Assembly: GCF_023242315.1 (NCBI RefSeq)
Contig: NZ_JALLIY010000016.1
Span: 62,001 to 126,000 of the forward strand
DNA: 64,000 nt
Source of the DNA: Pseudomonas sp. MWU13-2105
GTDB lineage: Bacteria; Pseudomonadota; Gammaproteobacteria; Pseudomonadales; Pseudomonadaceae
Direction of reading: 5' to 3'
Of this stretch, positions 55,168 through 62,717 are shown piece by piece. Every line of letters begins with the position of its first letter. The stretch's first letter is position 1. The notes below the pieces were generated by a model that worked only from the letters and a program-made list of their open reading frames with translations, did not search any database and had not been told where the DNA came from. Position numbers and translations under genes: made by a program.

Positions 55168-55857
55168 TCCTACCGCTCCTATGTCCTTAAAAGACTATCG
55201 GCAGACATCAGTAAAAATCGATGTATTTTCTTAAAATTCCTTTTAATAACAATGAGTTGCATTAATATCTCTTAATGCAAAATGGATCTAATCTTGAGCT
55301 TCCCCGTATCTTTGATTGCTTTAGAAAACAGATTTCGGAGCGAAAGGAATCTGCATGTTAAACAGTAAAAAACCTGCTTTGGGCACATCAGCCAAGCCTC
55401 CAACGCTAATGGCCACGGTGTCAGGTTAGCTGGTAATGGCGAGTTATCACTTTTTAAGAAGCCCCGCCACTGCTGCGGCCGCGGTAGGGATGACAGTTAG
55501 CTGCCCCATCGCACAGAAAGTGGCCTGCGACGTAATGGATATTGAGTCCATGACTTGAAGGTATGAGGTTTTTTGAAAGGCCATTTCACACTGTTTGAAT
55601 ACGCGCGTGGCTCACGCCGCCTAGCGGGCCCGACTAAAAAACAACGCCGCCTCAATGCCGATAGCATGGGTTGAAGCGATGCCCAGATCAAAATCGACGA
55701 TGAAAGATGGTGGCATAAAAACACTCGCCCCCTCGTTTGGCATTGTTAATCATAAAGATAACAGACCGTTCGATTTAACGTGGTTTATAACGAATTTTAG
55801 ACCCAGTAGAGTGATTCGCATATCGCCCACAAGCACGAATCACACAGGGAAGCACTC
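55168..55857. other. Intergenic region without a recognisable gene
   Basis: About 690 bases. A 75-codon open frame on the minus strand (55497-55724) and a shorter one next to it have no family resemblance, no ribosome site and biased composition, so neither is called. The last 50 bases hold an inverted repeat and the flavodoxin gene's ribosome site (AGGGA at 55846). Confidence 0.4.
55811..55843. promoter_or_regulatory. Inverted repeat upstream of the flavodoxin gene
   Basis: GTGATTCG (55811-55818) and CGAATCAC (55836-55843) are perfect 8-base arms around 17 bases, ending 14 bases before ATG 55858. It could be an operator or a hairpin that covers the ribosome site region. Confidence 0.4.
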
Positions 55858-56454
55858 ATGAATCCACACGCCACTCCGGTTAAAACAGCCATCGTCTACC
55901 ACTCGGGCTATGGCCATACCACACGTATGGCAATCGCTATCGCTGAAGGCAGCGGCCCCGACGCTGTGCTCGTTGCAATCGACGCCGAGGGGAATATTGC
56001 CGAGGATGCCTGGCAAATTCTCGCTGGCGCCGACGCGATCCTGTTTGGTTCGCCTACCTACATGGGAGGCCCTAGCTGGCAGTTCAAGAGATTCGCGGAC
56101 GCCTCCTCGAAAATCTGGTTTGAGGGCGGATGGCAAAACAAGATCTTTGGCGGCTTCACCAACAGCGCCAGCATCAACGGCGACAAGCTCAATACCCTTG
56201 AATACTTCTTCCTGCTCGCCGGGCAGCACGCCGGCATCTGGGTGGGCATGGATATCAAGCCGGCGAACGTCAAGGCGTCGAAGCGCGATGACCTGAATCG
56301 TATGGGCTCCTATATCGCGCCGATGGCGCAGACACCCGCCGATGCATCCCCTGAAGAGATGTCGTCAGGTGACCTGGAGACCGCACGTCTCTATGGTGTG
56401 CGTGTCGCTTTGATTGCCGGATATTTGCGATCCGGAAAATCTCAGAGCGCCTGA
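55858..56454 (+). CDS. Flavodoxin-fold NAD(P)H:quinone-reductase-like protein
   Basis: A 198-residue WrbA/flavodoxin-like FMN protein. The FMN phosphate loop reads YHSGYGHTTRMA, GSPTYMGGPSWQFKRFAD (in part) is the second loop, and NKIFGGFTNSASINGDK the third. WrbA-type enzymes reduce quinones to hydroquinones with NAD(P)H in stress responses. The GSPTYMGGP element is typical. It is next to but convergent with the LysR gene at 56501, so no operon link is obvious. Confidence 0.88.
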   Translation: MNPHATPVKTAIVYHSGYGHTTRMAIAIAEGSGPDAVLVAIDAEGNIAEDAWQILAGADAILFGSPTYMGGPSWQFKRFADASSKIWFEGGWQNKIFGGFTNSASINGDKLNTLEYFFLLAGQHAGIWVGMDIKPANVKASKRDDLNRMGSYIAPMAQTPADASPEEMSSGDLETARLYGVRVALIAGYLRSGKSQSA

Positions 56455-56500
56455 AATCTCAGCACCCTCCGGTTGGGGACGGACGAAAAAGTTCGTCTCG

Positions 56501-57406
56501 CTATTCCAGATACGGCGTCAGCACCTCTTCGACCCATTTCATGAATACGCGGACCCGGCGCGACAGATTGTTCCGATGTGCTACGACGAGGGACACGGCG
56601 AGCGCCCGGCGACGCAAATCGGGGAGGATCTCTACAAGCGCGCCACTCTCCAGGTATCGACCAATCCCCAGGAGTGGCGCCTGAATCAGGCCCAGACCGG
56701 CGAGGGCAGCCGCTTCGTAGGTCTGCGCGCTGTTGACGTGTAGCGCGCCTGGCAGCTGAAGCGTCGCGTAGCTGTCGCCGTCCGGATATTCCCATCCATA
56801 GGGTCTTGCACCCAACATCGTCGAAAAATGAATGATCTGATGTCCCTGGCGCTGGAGATCGTCCAGCGTTCGAGGGACGCCATAGCGCGCCAGATAGGCA
56901 GGGCTCGCTGCGTTGACCATGCGCAACTGGCCCAGTGGGCGGGCAATCAGCGTCTCGTCCCCTATGGGGCCAAGCCGCAATACACAGTCGAACCCTTCTT
57001 GAACCAGATCGACTTGCCGATCCGTACTCGACACCTCCAACTGCAACTCGGGATAAGCCGCCATGAAGGCCGGCAAGGCCGGTACGATAGTCGCGCGCGC
57101 CACCTCGGTCGGAAAATCGACCCGTAAACGCCCGCGAAGTGTCACGCGATCATCTGCGAACATCGAGTGCAGGTCATCGACTTCAGCAAGCAGGTCGCGG
57201 GCACGGGCATGAAATGCGCGTCCATCCTCCGTCAACTGCACGCTGCGCGTCGTCCGGTGCAGGAGCCTGACACCCACCTCCTCTTCCAGCCTCCGGACCG
57301 CCGTTGAGGCCCTGCCCTTTTGGATGCCCAGGCTATCGGCAGCACGGGTGAAGCTGCCCATTTCCGCCACCGTTATGAATATGAGGATGGGGTCGAGATT
57401 CTGCAT
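56501..57406 (-). CDS. LysR-family regulator, divergent from the DoxX-like gene
   Basis: A 301-residue LysR regulator with N-terminal LDPILIFITVAEMGSFTRAA (in part), recognition helix KGRASTAVRRLEEEVGVRLL (in part) and an effector domain with the VRLLHRTTRSVQLTEDG hinge. ATG 57406 is chosen: GAGG lies 8 bases upstream, whereas the upstream 57421 start has no site. It is divergent from the DoxX-like gene, and inverted half-sites lie in the gap. Confidence 0.9.
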   Translation of the reverse strand: MQNLDPILIFITVAEMGSFTRAADSLGIQKGRASTAVRRLEEEVGVRLLHRTTRSVQLTEDGRAFHARARDLLAEVDDLHSMFADDRVTLRGRLRVDFPTEVARATIVPALPAFMAAYPELQLEVSSTDRQVDLVQEGFDCVLRLGPIGDETLIARPLGQLRMVNAASPAYLARYGVPRTLDDLQRQGHQIIHFSTMLGARPYGWEYPDGDSYATLQLPGALHVNSAQTYEAAALAGLGLIQAPLLGIGRYLESGALVEILPDLRRRALAVSLVVAHRNNLSRRVRVFMKWVEEVLTPYLE

Positions 57407-57421
57407 TTTCGTGCCTCGCAT

Positions 57422-57449
57422 TGTTCACCACAGAGAGAACAGTACGTTC
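57422..57449. promoter_or_regulatory. TGTTC/GAACA inverted half-sites in the LysR-DoxX gap
   Basis: TGTTC (57422-57426) and GAACA (57437-57441) are inverted around 10 bases, and GAAC (57437-57440) with GTTC (57446-57449) make a second inverted pair. This cluster lies right upstream of the LysR gene and about 75 bases before the DoxX-like gene. Likely regulator binding sites. Confidence 0.4.
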
Positions 57450-57523
57450 ACTTTGTCAGTGCTTATAACATCCCGGAGACACAGTAAGCTTCGAAACTGA
57501 ATAATCCCAGCGGAGAATGACAA

Positions 57524-57967
57524 GTGTCCGAAGCTATGAAGCTGCGTCAGCGGCCTGAAACCATGACCTCGCATCGCGTCCTGTGGGCCGGTCGGATAAT
57601 GAGCGCGTTGGTCGTTCTCGCCCTGGTGACAGACGGCACCCTTCAGCTGTTCGCGCCGGCGCAGATGGCGAGCATGCTGCAGGAAACCGGGTTCGCGATG
57701 GACCTGACCCATGTGATGGGTCCGATCATACTCATCTGCGCCATCCTTTACGCCCTCCCGGCCACCGCCGTCCTCGGCGCGATCCTGGTGACCGGCTTTT
57801 TGGGAGGGGCCATCTGCGCCCATGTTCGCATTGGTGAACTGGGGTCGCCGCCGGAAATCATTTCCCTGCTTCTGGGCGCGATGACATGGACCGGCCTCTA
57901 CGCGCGCGATCCCCGAATCCGGGCCATTCTGCCGCTCAACCGAATCAAGATCGCGCCGAGGCGCTGA
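57524..57967 (+). CDS. DoxX-like membrane protein
   Basis: A 147-residue protein with four hydrophobic segments (about 20-42, 62-82, 84-106, 113-130), the DoxX-like arrangement. GTG 57524 has GGAG 8 bases upstream; a second in-frame ATG (MKLRQ) follows four codons later. Loops TDGTLQLFAPAQM and GFLGGAICAHVRIGE are typical of DoxX-like family members. Function in the family is poorly known. Divergent from its probable regulator at 56501. Confidence 0.8.
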   Translation: MSEAMKLRQRPETMTSHRVLWAGRIMSALVVLALVTDGTLQLFAPAQMASMLQETGFAMDLTHVMGPIILICAILYALPATAVLGAILVTGFLGGAICAHVRIGELGSPPEIISLLLGAMTWTGLYARDPRIRAILPLNRIKIAPRR

Positions 57968-58666
57968 CCTACTCACTGGCGCTCACGCCACTGGCCTGGG
58001 ACAAAGCAGTGCGGAGCAATCAGCACCGATGTGATTCAACCTATGAAAGTCGGCTGCTGGAGATGCTGTCGGGCTGTTTTATGTCCGCAGAAAACGCTCA
58101 TGACGGAGATGGATCGGCATGCCGAGTCATTCCAGAAGCGAAACCAGGCGAGGCTCGATGGAGGTTTCGAGCACCTCATGCCTGCCGATGTCGCCGGCAT
58201 GAATGATTCTTTCGCAGCCCTTCAGAGCGGCAAGGGCCTCGGGACGGAGAAAGCCGTGAGTATCGGAAATCACTCCAACTTTCATGCAGCGCACCGCAAC
58301 GGACTAGAGGTGGATAGCCAGTGTACCCACAAGTACCTCGGGCGTTTATGGGATAGCTGACCCGTGCTACGACTCGACAATCGAGTGGCAGTACCGCTGC
58401 TTACCGGGATCGAGGGCAGTTTGCCCTTGAGGGCTGGCTCGAGATCCCTTACTGGTCAAGCCAGATGACACGTCAGGACTTCGTGCGAGCGACGAGCGAC
58501 GTGCCGCACCGACATCAACACGCGTGGCCAGTACCTGGTTGAGCTGGCGCAATTACCCTGAAGTCAGTCCGGCGTTCATGCCCATGCGCAGATGAACCGG
58601 CAGTCGCTGTCAACACCCGGTAAAGTGGGAAGCATGCCCACGGCGACCAACTCACACCTCGGGGAA
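57968..58666. other. Gene-poor stretch around a metallophosphoesterase remnant
   Basis: About 700 bases. The only recognisable item is the remnant at 58127-58285. An open frame of 109 codons on the plus strand (58031-58360) lies mostly antisense to that remnant and has no family resemblance. Bases 58286-58666 contain nothing I can identify. Confidence 0.4.
58127..58285 (-). pseudogene. Truncated metallophosphoesterase (YfcE-like), N-terminal part only
   Basis: ATG at 58285-58283 starts MKVGVISDTHGFLRPEAL, followed by LKGCERIIHAGDIGRHEVLE, then a TGA at 58127-58129 after 52 codons. The DTHG and AGDIG motifs are the first two metal-binding motifs of calcineurin-type phosphodiesterases (YfcE/MJ0936 family, normally about 160-180 residues). 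The later motifs (GNCD, HGH) are absent, so it cannot be active. The cut end sits near a likely rearrangement point. Confidence 0.7.
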
Positions 58667-59416
58667 TCAGTTGACCGCGTTGAAGCGCCGATTAAATGCA
58701 ATCACCTCATCATGTGAAGGTTTTTTGGCGAAGAGTACAGGGAGCTGTGTATTGAACGCCTCCCGCTTCTGCGCTGCCGCGCCCTTGACTGCGGCACTCA
58801 ACGCCGGACGCATCTGATCCGCGGTGTAATCGCAGCAGTATGCTGGAGTGCACGGCTGTTGACGCCACGAGTCTTCGAGGCTGCCACTGTCGACCGGCTC
58901 AAATCCAACTTCATCGACGAGCTGCATCACGAGACGTTTATGGCCTGCATCATCGCCAGCAACGGCGACTCCCAGACGGCCCTCTCCACCTTTGGGCTTA
59001 CCCAGATTCTCTAGCGAATAAGCCAGGATATTGTTGAAGGCCTTGATCACCGGTCGACCGAGCTGCTCGCTAACCCACACACTCTCCGTTTGACCATCTT
59101 CCAAAGCCGGGATGCGCTCATCTCTCAAACCTGGGTAATAGTTACTGGTGTCGACTACAGGAACCGAGGCTGGTAGCGCAGCCAGCAGGTTCTTTGGGAG
59201 AGCCGCCATGGCTGGCTGGGGAATGGAAAGAATCACAGCATTGGCGTCGTTGAAGACATCTTTGAGGTCAGAAGGAACGGCGCCGGCCTCTTTGGCAAAG
59301 GTGCTCACCGCCTCCTTTCCCCGAGAGTTGGCTACACGAACCTCGTGGCCAGCCGTGACTAACCGACGGGCAAGAGTTCCGCCAATAGATCCGATACCAA
59401 CGATCGCGATTTTCAT
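58667..59416 (-). CDS. NADPH-dependent F420-reductase-like (NADP_Rossmann) protein
   Basis: A 249-residue protein of the COG2085 group: MKIAIVGIGSIGGTLARRLV (in part), VRVANSRGKEAVS and DTSNYYPGLRD, with KAFNNI as the usual central element. Family members carry an NAD(P) Rossmann fold related to F420-dependent NADP reductase; the F420 site is not proved in Pseudomonas. It is divergent from the HxlR gene 101 bases away, a common arrangement in which HxlR controls an oxidoreductase. Confidence 0.88.
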   Translation of the reverse strand: MKIAIVGIGSIGGTLARRLVTAGHEVRVANSRGKEAVSTFAKEAGAVPSDLKDVFNDANAVILSIPQPAMAALPKNLLAALPASVPVVDTSNYYPGLRDERIPALEDGQTESVWVSEQLGRPVIKAFNNILAYSLENLGKPKGGEGRLGVAVAGDDAGHKRLVMQLVDEVGFEPVDSGSLEDSWRQQPCTPAYCCDYTADQMRPALSAAVKGAAAQKREAFNTQLPVLFAKKPSHDEVIAFNRRFNAVN

Positions 59417-59517
59417 AATGCCTCCCAGGATTCAAAGTCCGGATACGGTATTATCAATGCTGCAACATTCGCAAGAACCGACGTTTTTGTCTGTAACCCA
59501 CCAAAAGGTAAGTATCA

Positions 59518-59901
59518 ATGGCGCGCGAATGGGAATGTGAGAACCCTTTAAGGCGGCAAGCTTGGTCTGCCGCCATCAACGCTACGCTTCGTGTTTTGGA
59601 GGGCAAGTGGAAGATCGTCATCATCAATGAGCTGATGGCCGCAAAAGGTCGGCCGCTTAGGTTCTCCGAATTGGAAAAGCTGATTCCCGATGTCACGCAG
59701 AAGATGCTTATCCAGCAGTTGAAAGGACTCCAGCAAGACGACATTGTTCAGCGCACCCTGTACCCAGAAGTACCTCCGAGGGTGGAGTACGCGTTGACAG
59801 CGCTTGGTCATGCGCTCGGCCCTGCTATGACAGCGCTTATCGACTGGGCCGAGCTCCGTCACCAGCACGAAGCCAAGCGCCTTCAAGCGGGAGCTCTATA
59901 G
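59518..59901 (+). CDS. HxlR-family transcriptional regulator
   Basis: A 127-residue HxlR/MarR-like winged-helix regulator: LEGKWKIVIINELM, RFSELEKLIPDVTQKMLIQQLK (in part), then YPEVPPRVEYALTALG, the family's signature wing. A single Cys near the N-terminus (WECENP) could serve for redox or aldehyde sensing as in HxlR/YodB types. It probably controls the divergent reductase-like gene. Confidence 0.92.
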   Translation: MAREWECENPLRRQAWSAAINATLRVLEGKWKIVIINELMAAKGRPLRFSELEKLIPDVTQKMLIQQLKGLQQDDIVQRTLYPEVPPRVEYALTALGHALGPAMTALIDWAELRHQHEAKRLQAGAL

Positions 59902-60016
59902 CGCCAAGAAGATTTCGGACCAGCTAATTCGGCCTGTGGACTTCCCCGAGCTCAGCCTGCCCGCCTGATCGCCGGCGTTTTCTCAGTCACCCAGGAGAGG
60001 CGTTCGGAACGGTCGA

Positions 60017-60046
60017 CTTGTGACCATATATCTTATCGGTCACAAG
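60017..60046. promoter_or_regulatory. TetR operator, CTTGTGACC-N12-GGTCACAAG
   Basis: Perfect 9-base inverted arms around 12 bases, ending 36 bases before the TetR start at 60082. The core TGACC-N12-GGTCA recurs with identical spacing before the FadL-type gene (60808-60835). Likely autorepression site. Confidence 0.75.
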
Positions 60047-60081
60047 TTGTCAGTCCGCTATAGGGTGAGTAAGCTGTTCTC

Positions 60082-60702
60082 ATGAATCAGCCATCGATAT
60101 CTTCGCCCAGCGCCCGTGGCCCAGCCGATCACGACATTCGCAACCAAATTGTCGCGGCGGCCAACGAGCATTTCAGTCAGTACGGCTACGGCAAAACCAC
60201 GGTTTCCGACCTGGCTAAAGCCATCGGCTTTTCCAAGGCCTATATCTACAAATTTTTTGATTCCAAGCAGGCGATCGGCGAAGCCATCTGTACAAATTGT
60301 TTGGCAGAAATCGTTGCGACTGTTGAACAGGCCATCAATGTAGAGACCCTTTCAGCAACAGAGCGCTTTCGACGGCTGGTCAAAACGGTGATCGCCACAG
60401 GTGTGAACCTGTTCTTTAATGATCGGAAACTCTATGACATTGCGGCGTTTTCTGTATCGGAGCGTTGGCCCAGTTCGCAAGTTTATGATGCACAGATCAA
60501 GCAATTTATTTTGCAGATTGTGCGTGAAGGGCGAGAGGTCGGTGAGTTTGAGCGCAAGACCCCCTTGGACGAGACAGTAGAAGCTATACATCTTGCCCTG
60601 CGGCCATTCGTCAATCCTCTACTGCTGCAGTACAACCTCGATTTTGTCGAAGAGGCACCCACGCTCACCTCCAATCTCATCTTGCGCAGCCTCATGCCTT
60701 GA
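60082..60702 (+). CDS. TetR-family regulator
   Basis: A 206-residue TetR regulator. The DNA-binding part has IVAAANEHFSQYGYGKTTVSDLAKAIGFSKAYIYKFFDSKQAIGEAI (given in part: VSDLAKAIGFSKAYIYKFF), followed by a helical ligand domain. It is preceded by one operator and followed by an intrinsic terminator, then the same operator type before the FadL-type porin gene. It should therefore repress both and respond to a hydrophobic ligand the porin imports. Confidence 0.92.
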   Translation: MNQPSISSPSARGPADHDIRNQIVAAANEHFSQYGYGKTTVSDLAKAIGFSKAYIYKFFDSKQAIGEAICTNCLAEIVATVEQAINVETLSATERFRRLVKTVIATGVNLFFNDRKLYDIAAFSVSERWPSSQVYDAQIKQFILQIVREGREVGEFERKTPLDETVEAIHLALRPFVNPLLLQYNLDFVEEAPTLTSNLILRSLMP

Positions 60703-60767
60703 TCTTCGGCTAAGGCTCGACTACCTGCCGGTCTGAGCGAGACATCACCCAATCGGTCTTTCACTTT

Positions 60768-60800
60768 GCCCTTCCTCCAACCGTCGAAGGGCTTTTATTT
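60768..60800 (+). terminator. Intrinsic terminator of the TetR gene
   Basis: GCCCTTC (60768-60774) and GAAGGGC (60786-60792) form a perfect 7-base stem with an 11-base loop, followed by TTTTATTT. It lies 66 bases after the TetR stop and before the second operator, so TetR and the porin are separately transcribed. Confidence 0.85.
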
Positions 60801-60807
60801 ACCCATG

Positions 60808-60835
60808 ATGTGACCATTGACTAAAATGGTCACAT
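60808..60835. promoter_or_regulatory. TetR operator upstream of the FadL-type gene, ATGTGACCATT-N6-AATGGTCACAT
   Basis: Perfect 11-base arms around 6 bases. The inner TGACC and GGTCA are 12 bases apart, exactly as in the operator at 60017. It ends 65 bases before ATG 60900. Strong sign that the same TetR repressor controls the porin. Confidence 0.8.
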
Positions 60836-60899
60836 GAATAAATATGACCCTCCGTTGCTTCTGCTGTTTTATCTCGGTGATAACCATAGAGTTCCAATA

Positions 60900-62171
60900 A
60901 TGAAAAAAATATTGCTCATGAGCCCACTTGGGCTCGCCATTGTGCTCGCCTCTTCCAATGTGTTTGCGAGCGGCTTCGCTCTCAATGAACAGAGCATCAG
61001 CGGGATGGGCTCTGGATTTGCCGGCCGTTCCTCCTCTGCTGAAGATGCGAGCACGGTCTTCGGTAATCCGGCGGGCATGTCACGCTTGAAAAGAGAACAA
61101 ATCAGCGTAGGGGCCGCGACGCTTTTCGCGAAGTCCGAGATAAGCCAGACCCGCAGTACATTCGGAGGCCAGGAAGACGGCGACATGGTGCCCACGACTA
61201 CGGTGCCTATGGGTTACTACGTCAAACCTATTGATGAGCACTGGGCGTTCGGCGTTGGGTTTTATGTGCCTTTCGGCCTGATTACCGATTATGGCAGCGG
61301 CTTTGCGGGGCGTTACTACGCGAACAAAAGCGAGATCACGACACTTACGTTCCAGCCCACCATCAGCTATGCCTTCAACGACAAAGTTTCGATCGGGTTC
61401 GGTCCCACCATCAATCGTATCAGCGGCGAGTTGTCCGGGATGGTGCCCAATCCGCTCAGCCCTGGTCGCAATGACGGAAAACTCAAGAGTACCGGTGACG
61501 ATACAGCCCTCGGTTTCAACGCCGGCATTCTGGTGCAGGCTACAGATCGAACTCGCCTCGGATTGACCTACCACTCCAAGGTCAGTTACCACCTGGATGC
61601 CAAGACCAAGGTCACCGACGGCATCTTTAGCTTGTTGGGGGTTAGTGGCCAGAGCTATGACGCTTCGCTGGATGTGGATACGCCGGAGTCTGTGGACTTC
61701 TCGATCACTCATCAGCTCAGTAATGACTGGACTCTATACCTGGGGAGCACTTGGACCCGCTGGAGTCGCTTCAAGGAATTAACCATCGAGAACAAGGGGT
61801 TACCACCTTCATTGAGCGGCTCGCTGGGCACTGTTACCGAAGAACAGAACTGGCATGATACCTGGGCTCACGCTATCGGTACGGCGTACAAACTGAACGA
61901 GCACTGGGTACTTCGTGCAGGCTTGTCAGTCGACCAGTCGCCCACCAACAACACCAATCGTGGACCCCGTATTCCAACGGGCGACCGAAGGGTTATCAGC
62001 TTCGGTGCCGGCTGGACTCCGGTGGACAATGTCACGATCGATATTGCTTATTCCTATCTGTGGGAAGAGAGCGTGCAGGTCAACGATACCTCCGCGACCC
62101 GGGGCGCATACAGTGCCAAGTACAAGAACAGCGCGAGCGGACTCGGCACTTCCGTTAGCTATCGTTTCTAA
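60900..62171 (+). CDS. FadL/OmpP1-type outer-membrane transporter
   Basis: A 423-residue FadL-family porin. The signal peptide MKKILLMSPLGLAIVLASSNVFA (in part) ends at FA-SGFALNEQS. The mature N-terminus SGFALNEQSISGMGSGFAGR (in part) with FGNPAGMSRL is the FadL hatch region, followed by a beta-barrel ending in the aromatic YRF. FadL members take up long-chain fatty acids or aromatic hydrocarbons across the outer membrane. ATG 60900 starts the signal peptide; the frame upstream to 60834 overlaps the operator and is not used. Confidence 0.9.
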   Translation: MKKILLMSPLGLAIVLASSNVFASGFALNEQSISGMGSGFAGRSSSAEDASTVFGNPAGMSRLKREQISVGAATLFAKSEISQTRSTFGGQEDGDMVPTTTVPMGYYVKPIDEHWAFGVGFYVPFGLITDYGSGFAGRYYANKSEITTLTFQPTISYAFNDKVSIGFGPTINRISGELSGMVPNPLSPGRNDGKLKSTGDDTALGFNAGILVQATDRTRLGLTYHSKVSYHLDAKTKVTDGIFSLLGVSGQSYDASLDVDTPESVDFSITHQLSNDWTLYLGSTWTRWSRFKELTIENKGLPPSLSGSLGTVTEEQNWHDTWAHAIGTAYKLNEHWVLRAGLSVDQSPTNNTNRGPRIPTGDRRVISFGAGWTPVDNVTIDIAYSYLWEESVQVNDTSATRGAYSAKYKNSASGLGTSVSYRF

Positions 62172-62200
62172 CATAGAGCGTCGTTCTACGATAATTGTCC

Positions 62201-62226
62201 GGCCGGGAGTTATCTCCCGCCCGTTT
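62201..62226 (+). terminator. Hairpin after the FadL-type gene
   Basis: CGGGAG-TTAT-CTCCCG (62204-62219) is a perfect 6-base stem with a tetraloop, followed by CCCGTTTAAAG. It lies 32 bases after the porin stop. The U tract is short, so efficiency is uncertain. Confidence 0.55.
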
Positions 62227-62231
62227 AAAGT

Positions 62232-62566
62232 TCATTGCCCTCGGGGGGGCAGCCGCTTGGTCGCCACTCGCACGCCCATAACGAGCGACATAAGCCCCTG
62301 ATGAAATCGACGTGGCGTGGCCCAAGTCAAGACGGTGATAGCCTTGTTGCCAAAACCTGGCACGACACTCATACGTCCGGTTTGCAGCGCACGGATCTAC
62401 TTGCTCAACGATGACCTCAACGCCGAAACGTTCGCGCAACTCCGCTGATAGCGCTTCGAGCCTGCTCAGCCGGCGTGCCACCAAGACGAGTGATTTCCCT
62501 TGTGCTGCGTATTGCCGCGCTTGAGGCTCCGGTGATGAGAACCCAGGAATTCTCGCTCGTTTTCAT
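62232..62566 (-). pseudogene. Decayed short-chain dehydrogenase gene (frameshifts and internal deletion)
   Basis: ATG 62566 starts MKTSENSWVLITGASS, the SDR nucleotide-binding start. A frame change follows, after which the sequence continues KSLVLVARRLSRLEALSAEL and RERFGVEVIVEQVD. After a second frame change it reads IRALQTGRMSVVPGFGNKAI and ends GLMSLVMGVRVATKRLPPRG before a TGA at 62232-62234, typical of the SDR C-terminal 50 residues. The catalytic middle with Ser, YxxxK and about 130 residues is missing. It is therefore inactive. Confidence 0.7.
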
Positions 62567-62717
62567 ATCGCTGTTCTCTGGTTGGTTGAGCAGTTTCGGC
62601 AGTTGACCGCAGCGCAATCAGAGCGACCGGGATCAATGGGCGCCAGTCGACCAAGCGACGCCCGCTCTGGATTTGGTAGTAGCGTGCGCGCATAAAGCAC
62701 CACGTCGCCTGATTAAG

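Noticed and set aside
55195..55202. GCCGATAG as a sigma-28 -10 element for the PAS chemoreceptor
   Set aside because: No TAAA-type -35 is found at the required distance, so it is not listed as a promoter.
55497..55724. 75-codon open frame on the minus strand in the flavodoxin upstream region
   Set aside because: Arg/Ser-rich, no ribosome site, no family; probably chance.
58031..58360. 109-codon open frame on the plus strand
   Set aside because: It overlaps the antisense of a recognisable metallophosphoesterase remnant and has no ribosome site or family resemblance.
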